Assembly: GCA_015063185.1 (NCBI GenBank)
Contig: SUSY01000005.1
Span: forward strand, 1 to 64,000
Length of the DNA stretch: 64,000 nucleotides
DNA from: Thermoplasmata archaeon
GTDB lineage: Archaea > Thermoplasmatota > Thermoplasmata > Methanomassiliicoccales > Methanomethylophilaceae
Reading direction: 5' to 3'
Made by a program: the position numbers and the translations under genes. The notes under the pieces were generated by a model, which did not search any database, was not told the origin of the DNA, and was given only the letters and a program-made list of their open reading frames with translations. Shown here piece after piece: positions 52,780 through 61,251 of this stretch; the stretch's first letter is position 1, and every line of letters begins with the position of its first letter.

Positions 52780-53355
52780 TCACTGAAGTTTCTTGATGAG
52801 GTAGGCCATGTTCTCACCGAGCTTATGCATGGTCCTGACCCCTTCCTCATCCTTCTCGAAATCCCCGATGTCCCTGGAAAGGCTCATGTTCCAGTATGAG
52901 GAACATGCGATGTACATCTCACTGATTCCGAAAAAATGCTGGATGCCATCGAGGACATGGATTCCGCCCGCACGCCTCACAGCGGAAACGGCCGCTCCGA
53001 CCTTCCTGCTCAAGGGCTTTCCACCAGCTCCGAGTGCGTAACCGCATCTGTCGATGAGTGCCTTGCATTCGGTAGACATATCGGAGAAGTACGTGGGGGA
53101 ACCGATGATGATTCCGTCCGCATCGAGCATCTTCTGGATGTAATCGTTGATTCCATCGTCACCATAGACGCACTTCATCTCTCCGCTGCGCTTGCATGCT
53201 CCGCATGCGGCACATCCGCGAAGGACGTTGCCTCCGACCTGTACCATCTCGGTCTCGATCCCTTCGGACTCGAGGACCTCGAATACAGTCTTGATCATAT
53301 GTGCGGTGTTTCCGTCCTTTCTGGGACTACAATTGAATGCAACTACCTTTGCCAT
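52780..53355 (-). CDS. Iron-sulfur flavoprotein-like NADPH-dependent FMN reductase
   Basis: A 191-residue flavodoxin-fold protein: FNCSPRKDGNTAHMIKTVFE (FMN loop), GCAACGACKRSGEMKC (compact Cys motif at about 48-63), IIGSPTYFSDMSTECKALID (second loop). The start at 53355 is used because homology begins at AKVVAFN; the open frame reaches 53382. It follows an acyl-CoA synthetase gene by four bases and is presumably co-transcribed. Substrate unknown. A paralogue lies at 22463-23032. Confidence 0.87.
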   Translation of the reverse strand: MAKVVAFNCSPRKDGNTAHMIKTVFEVLESEGIETEMVQVGGNVLRGCAACGACKRSGEMKCVYGDDGINDYIQKMLDADGIIIGSPTYFSDMSTECKALIDRCGYALGAGGKPLSRKVGAAVSAVRRAGGIHVLDGIQHFFGISEMYIACSSYWNMSLSRDIGDFEKDEEGVRTMHKLGENMAYLIKKLQ

Positions 53356-53359
53356 GATA

Positions 53360-55021
53360 TCACGCATCCGGCCACATCTCATGTGCCAGTTCTCTTAATT
53401 TATACTTCATGATCTTTCCTGCTGCGTTCAGCGGGAACTCATCGACGAACGCGATGTACTTGGGAGTCTTATACCATGCGATCTGACCCTTACAGAAATC
53501 CAGAACATCCTGTTCCGTTAGATCTGCATCCTCTTTCCTGATGATGAAGGCACCGGGCTGCTCACCATACTTCTGACTGGGTACTCCGACGACCTGTACA
53601 TCGCTGATTCCGGGACATGTGTATAGGAAATCCTCAACCTCCTTCGGATAGATGTTCTCACCGCCGCGGATGATCATGTCCTTTATCCTTCCGGTAACAT
53701 AGAAGTATCCATCTTCATCCATATATCCCAGATCTCCAGAATGGAGATATCCGTTCTTGTCGATGACCTTGGCAGTCTCCTCGGGCATCTTGTAATATCC
53801 CTTCATAACGTTGTAACCTTTACAACAGAACTCTCCGATTACTCCGGGAGGACAGGGCTCATATGTCTCTGGATCCAGAATTACGGTGTCAACACCCTGC
53901 AACTTCTTACCGACCGAAGTACATTTCTTCTCGATGGAAGGTTCATCGTATCTGGTCTGGGTCATACCGGGAGATGCTTCTGTCAATCCGTAAACAATGG
54001 TGATCTCCTTCATGTTCATCTTGTCTACGACCTCCTCCATCGCCTTGATGGGACATGGAGAACCCGCCATGATTCCGGTCCTCAGGGAGGAGAAATCGAA
54101 TTTACTGAACAACCTGTGCTCCAGCATTGCGATGAACATGGTCGGCACACCATACACCGATGTACAGCGCTCGACCTCGATGGAGGTCATGACCTTGACG
54201 GGGTCGAAGACCTCACAGAATACCATGGTCACACCATGGTTGATACATGCCATGACACCCAGGACACAACCGAAACAGTGGAACAACGGGACATTCAGAC
54301 AGAGTCTATCGGTTGGACCATAGTTCATGTTGGCACCCAACCAATATCCGTCATTGGCGATGTTGAAGTGTGTGAGCATGACACCTTTTGGGAACCCGGT
54401 AGTCCCTGATGTGTACTGCATCATGGTGACATCGTGCACATCCACGGAATCTTGCCTCTCCTGGTACTCATCATCATCGATCTGGACCGCGAGAGATCTG
54501 ACTTCGGACATCGAATACATTCCACGGTGCTTCTCCGGTCCAAGGAAGCAGACCTTCCTGAGATGAGGGTAGCTCTCACTGTGGAAGTTCTCTCTAGGCT
54601 GGGTCTTCAACTCCGGAATCAAGTTATAGACGATCTTGACGTAATCCGTATCCCTGACACCATCGATCAAAAACAGATAGTTCATGTCAGACTGTTTGAG
54701 GACGTAGTCCAACTCAGCCTCCTGATAGTTGGTGTTAATCGTGAGCAGGATGGCTCCGATCTTTGCGGTTGCGAACATGAGGGTGATCCAATCCGGGACA
54801 TTAGTGGCCCATACAGCGACCTTGTCCCCTTTCTGTACACCCATTGCCATGAGACCTTTAGCCACCTGGTCCACCGCGACACCCCACTCCCTCCAAGAAA
54901 GTCTGAGGTCACGGTCCACATAGACGATGGCATCGTTGTCCGGATGATTCCTGATACATTTGTCCAAGAGATCACCCAGCCTTTCATTGCTGGTGAACTC
55001 CTTCCTAGGTACACAAACCAT
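53360..55021 (-). CDS. Acyl-CoA synthetase (AMP-dependent)
   Basis: A 553-residue ANL-superfamily ligase, closest in pattern to medium/long-chain fatty-acyl-CoA synthetases of the FadK type. Motifs: QYTSGTTGFPKGVML (202-216), VYGLTEASPGMT (A5), HSGDLGYMDEDGYFYVTGRIKD (A7-A8), PLNAAGKIMKYKLRE (A10 Lys). It activates a carboxylate as acyl-AMP and then CoA thioester. It is in an operon with an XRE-cupin regulator 9 bases upstream and a flavoprotein four bases downstream; the regulator may sense the acid or acyl-CoA. Confidence 0.9.
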   Translation of the reverse strand: MVCVPRKEFTSNERLGDLLDKCIRNHPDNDAIVYVDRDLRLSWREWGVAVDQVAKGLMAMGVQKGDKVAVWATNVPDWITLMFATAKIGAILLTINTNYQEAELDYVLKQSDMNYLFLIDGVRDTDYVKIVYNLIPELKTQPRENFHSESYPHLRKVCFLGPEKHRGMYSMSEVRSLAVQIDDDEYQERQDSVDVHDVTMMQYTSGTTGFPKGVMLTHFNIANDGYWLGANMNYGPTDRLCLNVPLFHCFGCVLGVMACINHGVTMVFCEVFDPVKVMTSIEVERCTSVYGVPTMFIAMLEHRLFSKFDFSSLRTGIMAGSPCPIKAMEEVVDKMNMKEITIVYGLTEASPGMTQTRYDEPSIEKKCTSVGKKLQGVDTVILDPETYEPCPPGVIGEFCCKGYNVMKGYYKMPEETAKVIDKNGYLHSGDLGYMDEDGYFYVTGRIKDMIIRGGENIYPKEVEDFLYTCPGISDVQVVGVPSQKYGEQPGAFIIRKEDADLTEQDVLDFCKGQIAWYKTPKYIAFVDEFPLNAAGKIMKYKLRELAHEMWPDA

Positions 55022-55030
55022 GATTCCACC

Positions 55031-55585
55031 TCACATGGGGACATACAGTACCGCATAGATCTCTGCGGGACCGTCGATTGCTCCGATGAAGTGAGGAACG
55101 ACGGAGTTGTAGTACACCGTATCCCCTGCCTCCAGGATCTCTTCCTTCTTTCCATATCTGAACAGGATCTTACCGGAGACGACGATGATGAACTCCTCAC
55201 CTTCGTGAGAGGACAGTTCTTTCGCTTCATCCTCCTCGATTCTGATGAACATGGGCTCCATGTGCCTATCGGACTTTCCGGTTCCAAGAGGGTAATAATG
55301 ATAATGTCCCTTCGCACCCCTGTGGGATGCGGTCTCTTCGGACACAGTACCCGACTTGTTCACAATCGGATCTGGTCTGAACTGATCGTCCATGAATGTA
55401 CCGACTCTCTGACCGAGCGCTCTGGAGAGCTTAATGATGTTACCGATTGCGGGGTATACAAGGTCCGCCTCGACATCCGCTACGAATCCTGCATCAAGTC
55501 CTGCGTTGACTGCAAGCTCCTCCTGGGTGAGTCCGAGTTGTTCCCTGTACTTTCTGATCCTTGCTCCGAGCTTTCCTTCGGTCAT
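55031..55585 (-). CDS. XRE-family transcriptional regulator with cupin domain
   Basis: A 184-residue regulator: HTH about 7-60 (GARIRKYREQLGLTQEELAV, NAGLDAGFVADVEADLV) followed by a C-terminal cupin (about 100-184, SSHEGEEFIIVVSGKILFRY and AGDTVYYNSVVPHFIGAIDG) for small-molecule binding. XRE-cupin proteins commonly sit beside acyl-CoA synthetase genes and control them. The ATG at 55585 is preferred over 55624, since an upstream TATA (gcttatatt) puts the transcript start near 55617. A palindrome overlaps the transcript start, which points to self-repression. Confidence 0.9.
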   Translation of the reverse strand: MTEGKLGARIRKYREQLGLTQEELAVNAGLDAGFVADVEADLVYPAIGNIIKLSRALGQRVGTFMDDQFRPDPIVNKSGTVSEETASHRGAKGHYHYYPLGTGKSDRHMEPMFIRIEEDEAKELSSHEGEEFIIVVSGKILFRYGKKEEILEAGDTVYYNSVVPHFIGAIDGPAEIYAVLYVPM

Positions 55586-55599
55586 ATTCAATTCCTCTT

Positions 55600-55613
55600 G
55601 TACAGTACTGTAC
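55600..55613. promoter_or_regulatory. Operator-like palindrome GTACAGTACTGTAC
   Basis: Perfect 14-bp palindrome, with a further overlapping GTACTGTAC extending to 55619 (tgtacagtactgtactgtaca). It lies just downstream of the predicted transcript start of the XRE-cupin gene (TATA gcttatatt at about 55640), in the position of a repressor site. Confidence 0.6.
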
Positions 55614-55752
55614 TGTACAGGCACATTTCGTCGGTAGCGAATATAAGCTTTACTGATTAAGGAGCGAGATAGTTATGTCTTTCGAAACTAATCACAAGAA
55701 AATATAGAACGTTTTAAGTAAGGACTCTAAAATCGCTAGCATAGGTGAGATA

Positions 55753-56538
55753 TTGCCATTCGCAGATATCAACGGTATAAGTATGTATTATGAAGAGACG
55801 GGAGATGGCTCTCCCGTGGTCCTGATCACTGGATTCAGCGGAGACACCACATTCTTCAAGGCACTCATACCGGAACTTGCAGATGAGCACAGGGTTATAG
55901 TCTTCGACAACAGAGGTGCAGGAAAGACGATCTATCCTGAGGGAAGCATCCAATATCAGGAGTTCGTCGATGACACCGTCGCACTGTTCGATCATCTCGG
56001 AATAGAGAAGGCACACGTACTGGGATGGTCTATGGGAGGACACATCGCACAGGAATTCGCAATACAGAACCCAGAACGTCTGATGTCACTCACTCTGATT
56101 TCCGCATATCCATATCGCCCGGCCCGTTCCAGCTATTTCATGAACGGGATATGTGACTGTGCGGTCAATGGTGCCAGTTCTGAATACATCAGCATGATGA
56201 CCAACGCATTCTGTTTCACCGAAGACTTCTTCTCCGGAATGGAAGCCAAAGGAAAGATGCTCAGATCGCTCACGGACCTGAACGCCAAAGGATGCAAGGC
56301 ACAGATGCACGCATTGGATCAGTTCGACACCAGGGACAGATTGCACCTGATATCGGCACCCACCCTGTCAATCCACGGCCTGAGCGACATCATGGTGGAA
56401 CCGATGCTGGGAGATTACATATCGGACAGGATTCCGGATTGTAAGGTCCTCAGGATAGAGAATGTGGGCCATATCATCAAACCCTCCCTCTATTCGGAGG
56501 AGTTCAAGAAACATATCGCGGATCACGACTGTGCCTGA
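55753..56538 (+). CDS. Alpha/beta hydrolase
   Basis: A 261-residue alpha/beta-hydrolase-fold enzyme: ADINGISMYYEETGDGSPVV start, oxyanion region ITGFSGDTTF, DNRGAGKT, nucleophile elbow GWSMGG (Ser near 98), acid loop SIHGLSDIM (Asp) and terminal IENVGHIIKPSLY (His). Family members hydrolyse esters, lactones or C-C bonds; the substrate is not clear. The start is a TTG at 55753, with aggtga five bases upstream. Its 3' end overlaps the opposing YkgJ gene by 16 bases. Confidence 0.88.
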   Translation: MPFADINGISMYYEETGDGSPVVLITGFSGDTTFFKALIPELADEHRVIVFDNRGAGKTIYPEGSIQYQEFVDDTVALFDHLGIEKAHVLGWSMGGHIAQEFAIQNPERLMSLTLISAYPYRPARSSYFMNGICDCAVNGASSEYISMMTNAFCFTEDFFSGMEAKGKMLRSLTDLNAKGCKAQMHALDQFDTRDRLHLISAPTLSIHGLSDIMVEPMLGDYISDRIPDCKVLRIENVGHIIKPSLYSEEFKKHIADHDCA

Positions 56539-57044
56539 CGTTTGTGTCTGGCCTCATCGATCATTCCGCGTATCCTGGATTTTATGATGGGGGTACATGG
56601 CCAAGTATCGTCCATGTACTCCAGATCGCCCATTATGTCATGATCGGGGTGTGTGATCGCAAGGTACACACGACCCATGAACATGGACACCATGTAGGGA
56701 AAATCGTCGCATATCTCGGGCCTATCCTTCCATATGCGACATTTATTGTCCTCTCTGAGGAAGGCACAGGGATTGGTGACCTTGAACAACCATCTGTCGT
56801 CCTCACGATAGAGGTGCTCCATCACGAAATCGTAGATCTCCATCCCTGCACCGTTCGCAACACGTTCCACCTCCTCATCGCGGACTGTGATGAACGGCTG
56901 ATGACAACACTTACCACACATCGCGCATGGCGAGGACGCCTTCAGCTCACTACACAGATCGTATGCAAGGTCCAGATCCCTCTCCATCTCGGGAGGGATT
57001 GTGTCCAGACCTTCCAGGATGTACTTTCCGCGATAGATGGCCAT
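56523..57044 (-). CDS. YkgJ-family Cys-cluster (zinc/iron-chelate-binding) protein
   Basis: A 173-residue protein of the CxxCxxCC (PF03692) family: PCAMCGKCCHQPFITVRDEE (about 39-59), CAFLREDNKCRIWKDRPEIC (about 93-112) give the Cys cluster, likely binding iron or zinc. Function in archaea is uncharacterised. The ATG at 57044 (MAIYRGKYIL) is chosen on homology; the frame continues open to 57350 only because the opposite strand codes for nothing there in that phase. It follows the zinc-ribbon gene by eight bases. Confidence 0.85.
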   Translation of the reverse strand: MAIYRGKYILEGLDTIPPEMERDLDLAYDLCSELKASSPCAMCGKCCHQPFITVRDEEVERVANGAGMEIYDFVMEHLYREDDRWLFKVTNPCAFLREDNKCRIWKDRPEICDDFPYMVSMFMGRVYLAITHPDHDIMGDLEYMDDTWPCTPIIKSRIRGMIDEARHKRQAQS

Positions 57045-57052
57045 GTTAACAC

Positions 57053-57412
57053 TCAGAATGTCAGGTGTGCGAATCCGTAGACGAATCCGATGACGGACAT
57101 GAAGAGTCCAACGATCGCGATGACCACGAGCTTGGTCCTGATGGGGCCACCGATCTGAGTGATCCTCACGAAGGACTGTGTGTATCCTCCGAGGAACATT
57201 CCGATTGCACCTGCGATGACCGCTGCCAGGTTGACGTGTACGATGAATGCACAGACAAGGGAGATGATTCCCAATGCGACGGCGGCGAATGAGAAGTACA
57301 CCGCGTTGACCGCCATCTTCTCGCCACCATACTTCATGTTGAGCTTCCAATCACAGTTCGCGCAGAAGATCTCACCCTCTGCGTTCTCTGTGCCACATTT
57401 TGGACATTTCAT
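57053..57412 (-). CDS. Zinc-ribbon membrane protein
   Basis: A 119-residue protein: N-terminal zinc ribbon MKCPKCGTENAEGEIFCANC (CxxC...CxxC), then a Tyr/Gly linker and three to four hydrophobic helices (AVYFSFAAVALGIISLVCAF, AAVIAGAIGMFLGG, KLVVIAIVGLFMSVIGFVYG). Zinc-ribbon plus small membrane bundle is common in archaea without known function. The ATG at 57412 starts directly at the ribbon; an in-frame start at 57433 adds seven residues. It lies eight bases upstream of the YkgJ-like gene. Confidence 0.8.
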   Translation of the reverse strand: MKCPKCGTENAEGEIFCANCDWKLNMKYGGEKMAVNAVYFSFAAVALGIISLVCAFIVHVNLAAVIAGAIGMFLGGYTQSFVRITQIGGPIRTKLVVIAIVGLFMSVIGFVYGFAHLTF

Positions 57413-57461
57413 ATCAGGTCGTACTGCAACCACCCTTTTAAGTGTTGGCTGAGAAGGATGC

Positions 57462-58112
57462 TCAGAACCGTATGATCGCTTCCAATCTGGAACGTACAGT
57501 CCCGAAGCGTGTTGGTTCGTCCACCCTGCGGATGGATTCGAATGTACAGTTCGGGAATGAATCCATCAACGACCGTTCTGTATAGTATCTGTATCTGATA
57601 CCGTTACCGCGGACCACCATGTCATCGGACAATGACATCCCCTTCTCCGAACGCATATCCCCCAACGAGAATGAGCGGACATAGGCGACCCCATCCGATC
57701 TGAGGACACGACGCACCTCGGACTCCACTCTATGCATATCCTCGGGAAGGACATGTTCCAAGACGTGGAACATCACGACCGCATCGAACGACGAGTCAGG
57801 AAACTTCAGATCCAATATGTCCCCCTGCCTGACGTCCGCACCTGGAACCAACTGCTTACAGGAGACCACAGCCTCCTCGGAGAAATCGATACCTACGACG
57901 TTACAACCCGCACCCCTCAGAGCGGCTAAGGTCTTTCCGTTACCGCACCCCACCTCGAGGACGTCCATACCGGGAGAGACGTCCAACCAGGAAATATCGG
58001 TCATACCCCTCCACGCGCGTCTGTTGGTCCTATAGAACTCGTCCCAACTATCGACCTGCTCCATACCATATGCATCGTTCGAAGGATATACCATCATTTC
58101 GGTTCTGGACAA
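57462..58112 (-). CDS. Class I SAM-dependent methyltransferase
   Basis: A 216-residue methyltransferase: motif I DVLEVGCGNGKTLAAL (about 50-65), acidic loop GIDFSEEAV, motif II-like FDAVVMFHVLEHVLPED, and post-motif VRRVLRSDGVAYVR. It resembles the UbiE/Methyltransf_11 group; the substrate is unknown. Unlike the truncated paralogue at 3067-3450, the fold is complete. Promoter is shared with the divergent Cdd1-like gene (TATA cctaaataaac region). Confidence 0.88.
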   Translation of the reverse strand: MSRTEMMVYPSNDAYGMEQVDSWDEFYRTNRRAWRGMTDISWLDVSPGMDVLEVGCGNGKTLAALRGAGCNVVGIDFSEEAVVSCKQLVPGADVRQGDILDLKFPDSSFDAVVMFHVLEHVLPEDMHRVESEVRRVLRSDGVAYVRSFSLGDMRSEKGMSLSDDMVVRGNGIRYRYYTERSLMDSFPNCTFESIRRVDEPTRFGTVRSRLEAIIRF

Positions 58113-58177
58113 TGCCTAAATAAACACATGCAGATTACTAGGATATGGTCGAAACGGCATGCGGTCTAGGTGGCGGA

Positions 58178-58423
58178 ATGGCCCCCATGAGCGATGAGGA
58201 GAAGGTTGTGGTCGAGAAACTCAGGAAACTCCCGTCAGTCAGCGAGAAATGCTGTCGCGGATTGTATCTCCTAGGAGTAAGGGAGATCGATGACCTGAAG
58301 GACAAGGACCCTGATGCATTGTATGAAGCCCTAACGTTAAGGAAGGATTTCTACGCCGAACCCTGTATGCAGAAGATGATCAAGATCGCAGTTGGTATGG
58401 CAAAGAAGGGTGTCACTCGCTAA
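58178..58423 (+). CDS. Cdd1-like helix-hairpin-helix protein (pathogenicity-locus family)
   Basis: About 81 residues from the ATG at 58178, matching the small Cdd1/PF11731 helix-hairpin-helix family: VEKLRKLPSVSEKCCRGLYL, LGVREIDDLKDKDPDALYEA, ending LRKDFYAEPCMQKMIKIAV. The conserved Cys near the end and the HhH suggest DNA or protein binding; function unknown. The start is uncertain: 58178 has aggtgg five bases before it; 58145 is a possible leaderless start given the TATA at about 58115; 58187 is also in frame. Confidence 0.75.
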   Translation: MAPMSDEEKVVVEKLRKLPSVSEKCCRGLYLLGVREIDDLKDKDPDALYEALTLRKDFYAEPCMQKMIKIAVGMAKKGVTR

Positions 58424-58552
58424 AACCGCTTTTCAATTACATTATTTTTTAATATATTTGTCTCGATTCCATTAATTTTTATTCCAATTGGTAGATGCAC
58501 TAAATATAGAGGGACTTCATAAAGAAGTACAATACCAGAAGAAGGTGCAGAA

Positions 58553-59851
58553 TTGTACTGGAACGAGAAAATTGAATGCATGCCAAAGGAAGAAATGAAG
58601 AAGATGCAATACACGAGCCTCAAGAAGCTCGTGGAGAATCTCTATCAGAACAATCAATTCTACCACGACAGGATGAAGGCACAGGGTGTCCTGCCCAGTG
58701 ACATCACCTGTTTGAAGGATATCTCCAAACTGCCCTTCATGTACAAACAGGACCTGAGGGACTACTATCCCACCAAGTTATTCACCGTCCCCAACACCGA
58801 TGTCGTCAGATACCACGTATCATCCGGAACCACCGGAAAGCCCACACTCGTCGGATACACACAGAACGATATCGGATACTGGACAGAGGCACTCGCCAGA
58901 TCCCTCACGTCCATCGGTGTCGGAAAGGACGATATCATCCAGATCTCCTACGGATACGGACTGTTCACCGGAGGTCTCGGACTCCACTACGGTGCAGAGG
59001 CCGTCGGAGCCACCGTCCTCCCCTCCGGAACCGGAGGAACCGAGAGGCAGCTCGAGCTCATGCAGGACCTTGGAGTCACCACGATCGCATGCACCCCTTC
59101 GTACCTGATTCACATGGCAACCGTCGCAAAGAAGATGGGAATCGATTTCAGAAGGGACACCAAGCTCACCAAGGCAATCCTGGGAGCTGAACCATGGACC
59201 GAGGGAATGAGGCAGCGTATCGAGGAAATGACGGGTGTCAAGGCATACGATGTCTACGGAACCTCCGAACAGGGCGGACCCATGTTCACCGAATGCGAAG
59301 AGAGGAAGGGAATCCACATCGCATCCGATATCATGTATGTAGAGATCCTCGATCCCGAGACAGGGGAGGTGCTCGAACCCGGACAGAAGGGAGAGATGGT
59401 CGTCACCATGCTCCGCAAGGAGGCGTTCCCCCTCATCAGGTACAAGATCAAGGACCTCACCTGTATCATGGATGACGAATGCGAGTGTGGAAGGACGTCC
59501 CCTCGTATCGACAGGATTTCCGGAAGGTCCGATGACATGCTCATCATCCGCGGAATCAACGTGTTCCCCTCCCAGGTCGAGCACGTCCTTATGCAGATCC
59601 CACAGGTCGGTGACCAGTACATGATCATCGTCGAGAGGGAGGAGGACCTTGACAGAATGACCGTCCAGATCGAAATCAAGAACGAGGCGTTCAGCGACAA
59701 GATCGAAGAGATGGTCGCACTACAGAAACGCATCGAGTACGAGATGAAGAAATATCTCAACGTCGCTGTAGTAGTTGAACTCAAGGAGAGCGGGTCGCTC
59801 CCCAGATTCGAAGGAAAGGCAAAGAGAGTCATTGACAAGAGGGTGTTCTAA
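58553..59851 (+). CDS. Phenylacetate-CoA ligase-family enzyme 1
   Basis: A 432-residue PaaK-type AMP-dependent ligase that activates an aryl- or alkyl-carboxylate as a CoA thioester. The P-loop is VSSGTTGKPT (89-98); GAEPWTEGMRQRIEEMTGVK, YGTSEQGGPMFTEC and GRSDDMLIIRGINVFPSQ are PaaK hallmarks; the C-terminal part includes the Lys (FEGKAKRV). The start is a TTG at 58553 with aaggtg six bases upstream. It heads a run with a double-ACT protein directly after it, as in archaeal aryl-acid modules. A paralogue lies at 62012-63331. Confidence 0.92.
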   Translation: MYWNEKIECMPKEEMKKMQYTSLKKLVENLYQNNQFYHDRMKAQGVLPSDITCLKDISKLPFMYKQDLRDYYPTKLFTVPNTDVVRYHVSSGTTGKPTLVGYTQNDIGYWTEALARSLTSIGVGKDDIIQISYGYGLFTGGLGLHYGAEAVGATVLPSGTGGTERQLELMQDLGVTTIACTPSYLIHMATVAKKMGIDFRRDTKLTKAILGAEPWTEGMRQRIEEMTGVKAYDVYGTSEQGGPMFTECEERKGIHIASDIMYVEILDPETGEVLEPGQKGEMVVTMLRKEAFPLIRYKIKDLTCIMDDECECGRTSPRIDRISGRSDDMLIIRGINVFPSQVEHVLMQIPQVGDQYMIIVEREEDLDRMTVQIEIKNEAFSDKIEEMVALQKRIEYEMKKYLNVAVVVELKESGSLPRFEGKAKRVIDKRVF

Positions 59852-59852
59852 A

Positions 59853-60272
59853 ATGTCCGTCATCACACAACTATCCATCTTCGTGAATAACGAACCCGGC
59901 AGCTTCGCGGCAATCACCGCCGCACTCAAAGAATGCGGAATCAACCTGAAGGCATTCAACATCGCCGAATCCTCGGGATTCGGAGTCCTCAGAGCGATAG
60001 CAGACAACCCCCAGGAAGCATGCGAGACCCTCAAGAAGAGGAACATCGTCGTGAAGCTCACCGATGTCATCGCAGTACCTATGGAAGATAAACCTGGGGA
60101 GATCTACAACGTCGCAAAGGTCTTCGGAGAGAACAATATCAATATAGAATACGCGTATGCATACGCGGGTCATAAGGGCCCAGCCGTATTCTTCAGGGTG
60201 GACAACCCCGAGATCGCCATCAAGGCCTTGGAGGCCGCCGGTCTCAAGACCCTTGATGCGGCAGACCTCTGA
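59853..60272 (+). CDS. Double-ACT domain protein
   Basis: A 139-residue protein with two ACT domains (about 4-68 and 71-136; SIFVNNEPGSFAAITAALKE and AVPMEDKPGEIYNVAKVFGE), both with a G following the first strand. ACT pairs bind amino acids; proteins of this sort sit beside PaaK genes and may sense aromatic amino acids. ATG at 59853 is one base after the PaaK stop. Regulation of the neighbours or of aromatic amino acid metabolism is inferred. Confidence 0.88.
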   Translation: MSVITQLSIFVNNEPGSFAAITAALKECGINLKAFNIAESSGFGVLRAIADNPQEACETLKKRNIVVKLTDVIAVPMEDKPGEIYNVAKVFGENNINIEYAYAYAGHKGPAVFFRVDNPEIAIKALEAAGLKTLDAADL

Positions 60273-60284
60273 GAGTGATCGCAA

Positions 60285-61247
60285 ATGGGAAATCTGAACG
60301 TCATCGTCGCAGGAAGCAAGGACTTCGCAGGTAATGTAGGAAAGAAGGGAACAGTCACCGATATGACCTTCTACGAGATCAAGAAGGGTACCGATTCAAT
60401 CACATTGATCGAGCCCTCCAAGTATCCCGAGAAGCTATCCTCCCTGTTCTACTCTGTGGCCATGGCGGAGTACGCCATCCTGGTGGTCGAGAACATCGAC
60501 TCCTACCTAGGTGAGACCATCGTCATGATCGATGCATTGGGTATCAACAAGGGATGGATAGTGCTCAGGAACTACATCCAGATGGAACAGCTCCAACCTC
60601 TGATCGCGGACACCAGCCTCGCAGGTTACGAGGTCATCGAGGACGATGCGATCAAGACCAGGGAAATGTTGCTTGCTCTCGCATGTGAGACCAAGAAGAC
60701 CGCTGGTGACGGAACCTGCGGTTCCTGTCCTGTCGACAGCCACTTCAACGTCAAGGGAGTCGGAACCGTCGTACTCGGATCAGTCATCGATGGATACTTC
60801 CGCAAACACGACAAGATGAAGGTCCTCCCCCTCAACAGGGAAGTGGTCCTTAAGTCCATCCAGAAGCACGATGTCGATGCGGACGACGGAATCAAGGGAG
60901 ACCATGTCGGTCTTGCACTCAGAGGAATCGAATCCGACGAACTCGACCGCGGATACGTTCTCACCACAGATCCGTCCGTCAAGATGATCCGCAAGGTCGA
61001 GGGACAGGCACAGCTGATAAAGTACTGGCGCAACCCCATCAAGGATGGGATGGTCATGCACCTAGGACACTGGATGCAGATGGTCCCCTGCCGTGTGCAG
61101 GCCGTCTCCGATGACGGTGATTTCCACACACCAAACCTCACTCTCGATCTTGAATCCGACCTGATCCACAAACCCGGCGACAAGGCACTCATGATGTACC
61201 TCGAAGGCGGAAAGCTCAGGGTCGTAGGTAGCATCGTTCTCCCGTGA
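60285..61247 (+). CDS. SelB-like elongation-factor paralogue with degenerate G domain (aSelBL type)
   Basis: A 320-residue translation-factor-like protein. The C-terminal half has EF-Tu-type domains II-III (GTVVLGSVIDGYFRKHDKMK, GDHVGLALRGIESDELDRGY, GDKALMMYLEGGKLRVVGSI). The N-terminal region has the fold outline of the G domain but lacks a canonical P-loop, DxxG and NKxD; a residual AGSKDFAGNVGKKGTV sits where the P-loop would be. This matches the described archaeal aSelBL group, which has been proposed to bind ribosomes or pyrrolysyl-tRNA. The C-terminal SECIS-binding extension is absent. It lies 12 bases after the ACT gene. Confidence 0.82.
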   Translation: MGNLNVIVAGSKDFAGNVGKKGTVTDMTFYEIKKGTDSITLIEPSKYPEKLSSLFYSVAMAEYAILVVENIDSYLGETIVMIDALGINKGWIVLRNYIQMEQLQPLIADTSLAGYEVIEDDAIKTREMLLALACETKKTAGDGTCGSCPVDSHFNVKGVGTVVLGSVIDGYFRKHDKMKVLPLNREVVLKSIQKHDVDADDGIKGDHVGLALRGIESDELDRGYVLTTDPSVKMIRKVEGQAQLIKYWRNPIKDGMVMHLGHWMQMVPCRVQAVSDDGDFHTPNLTLDLESDLIHKPGDKALMMYLEGGKLRVVGSIVLP

Positions 61248-61251
61248 TACC

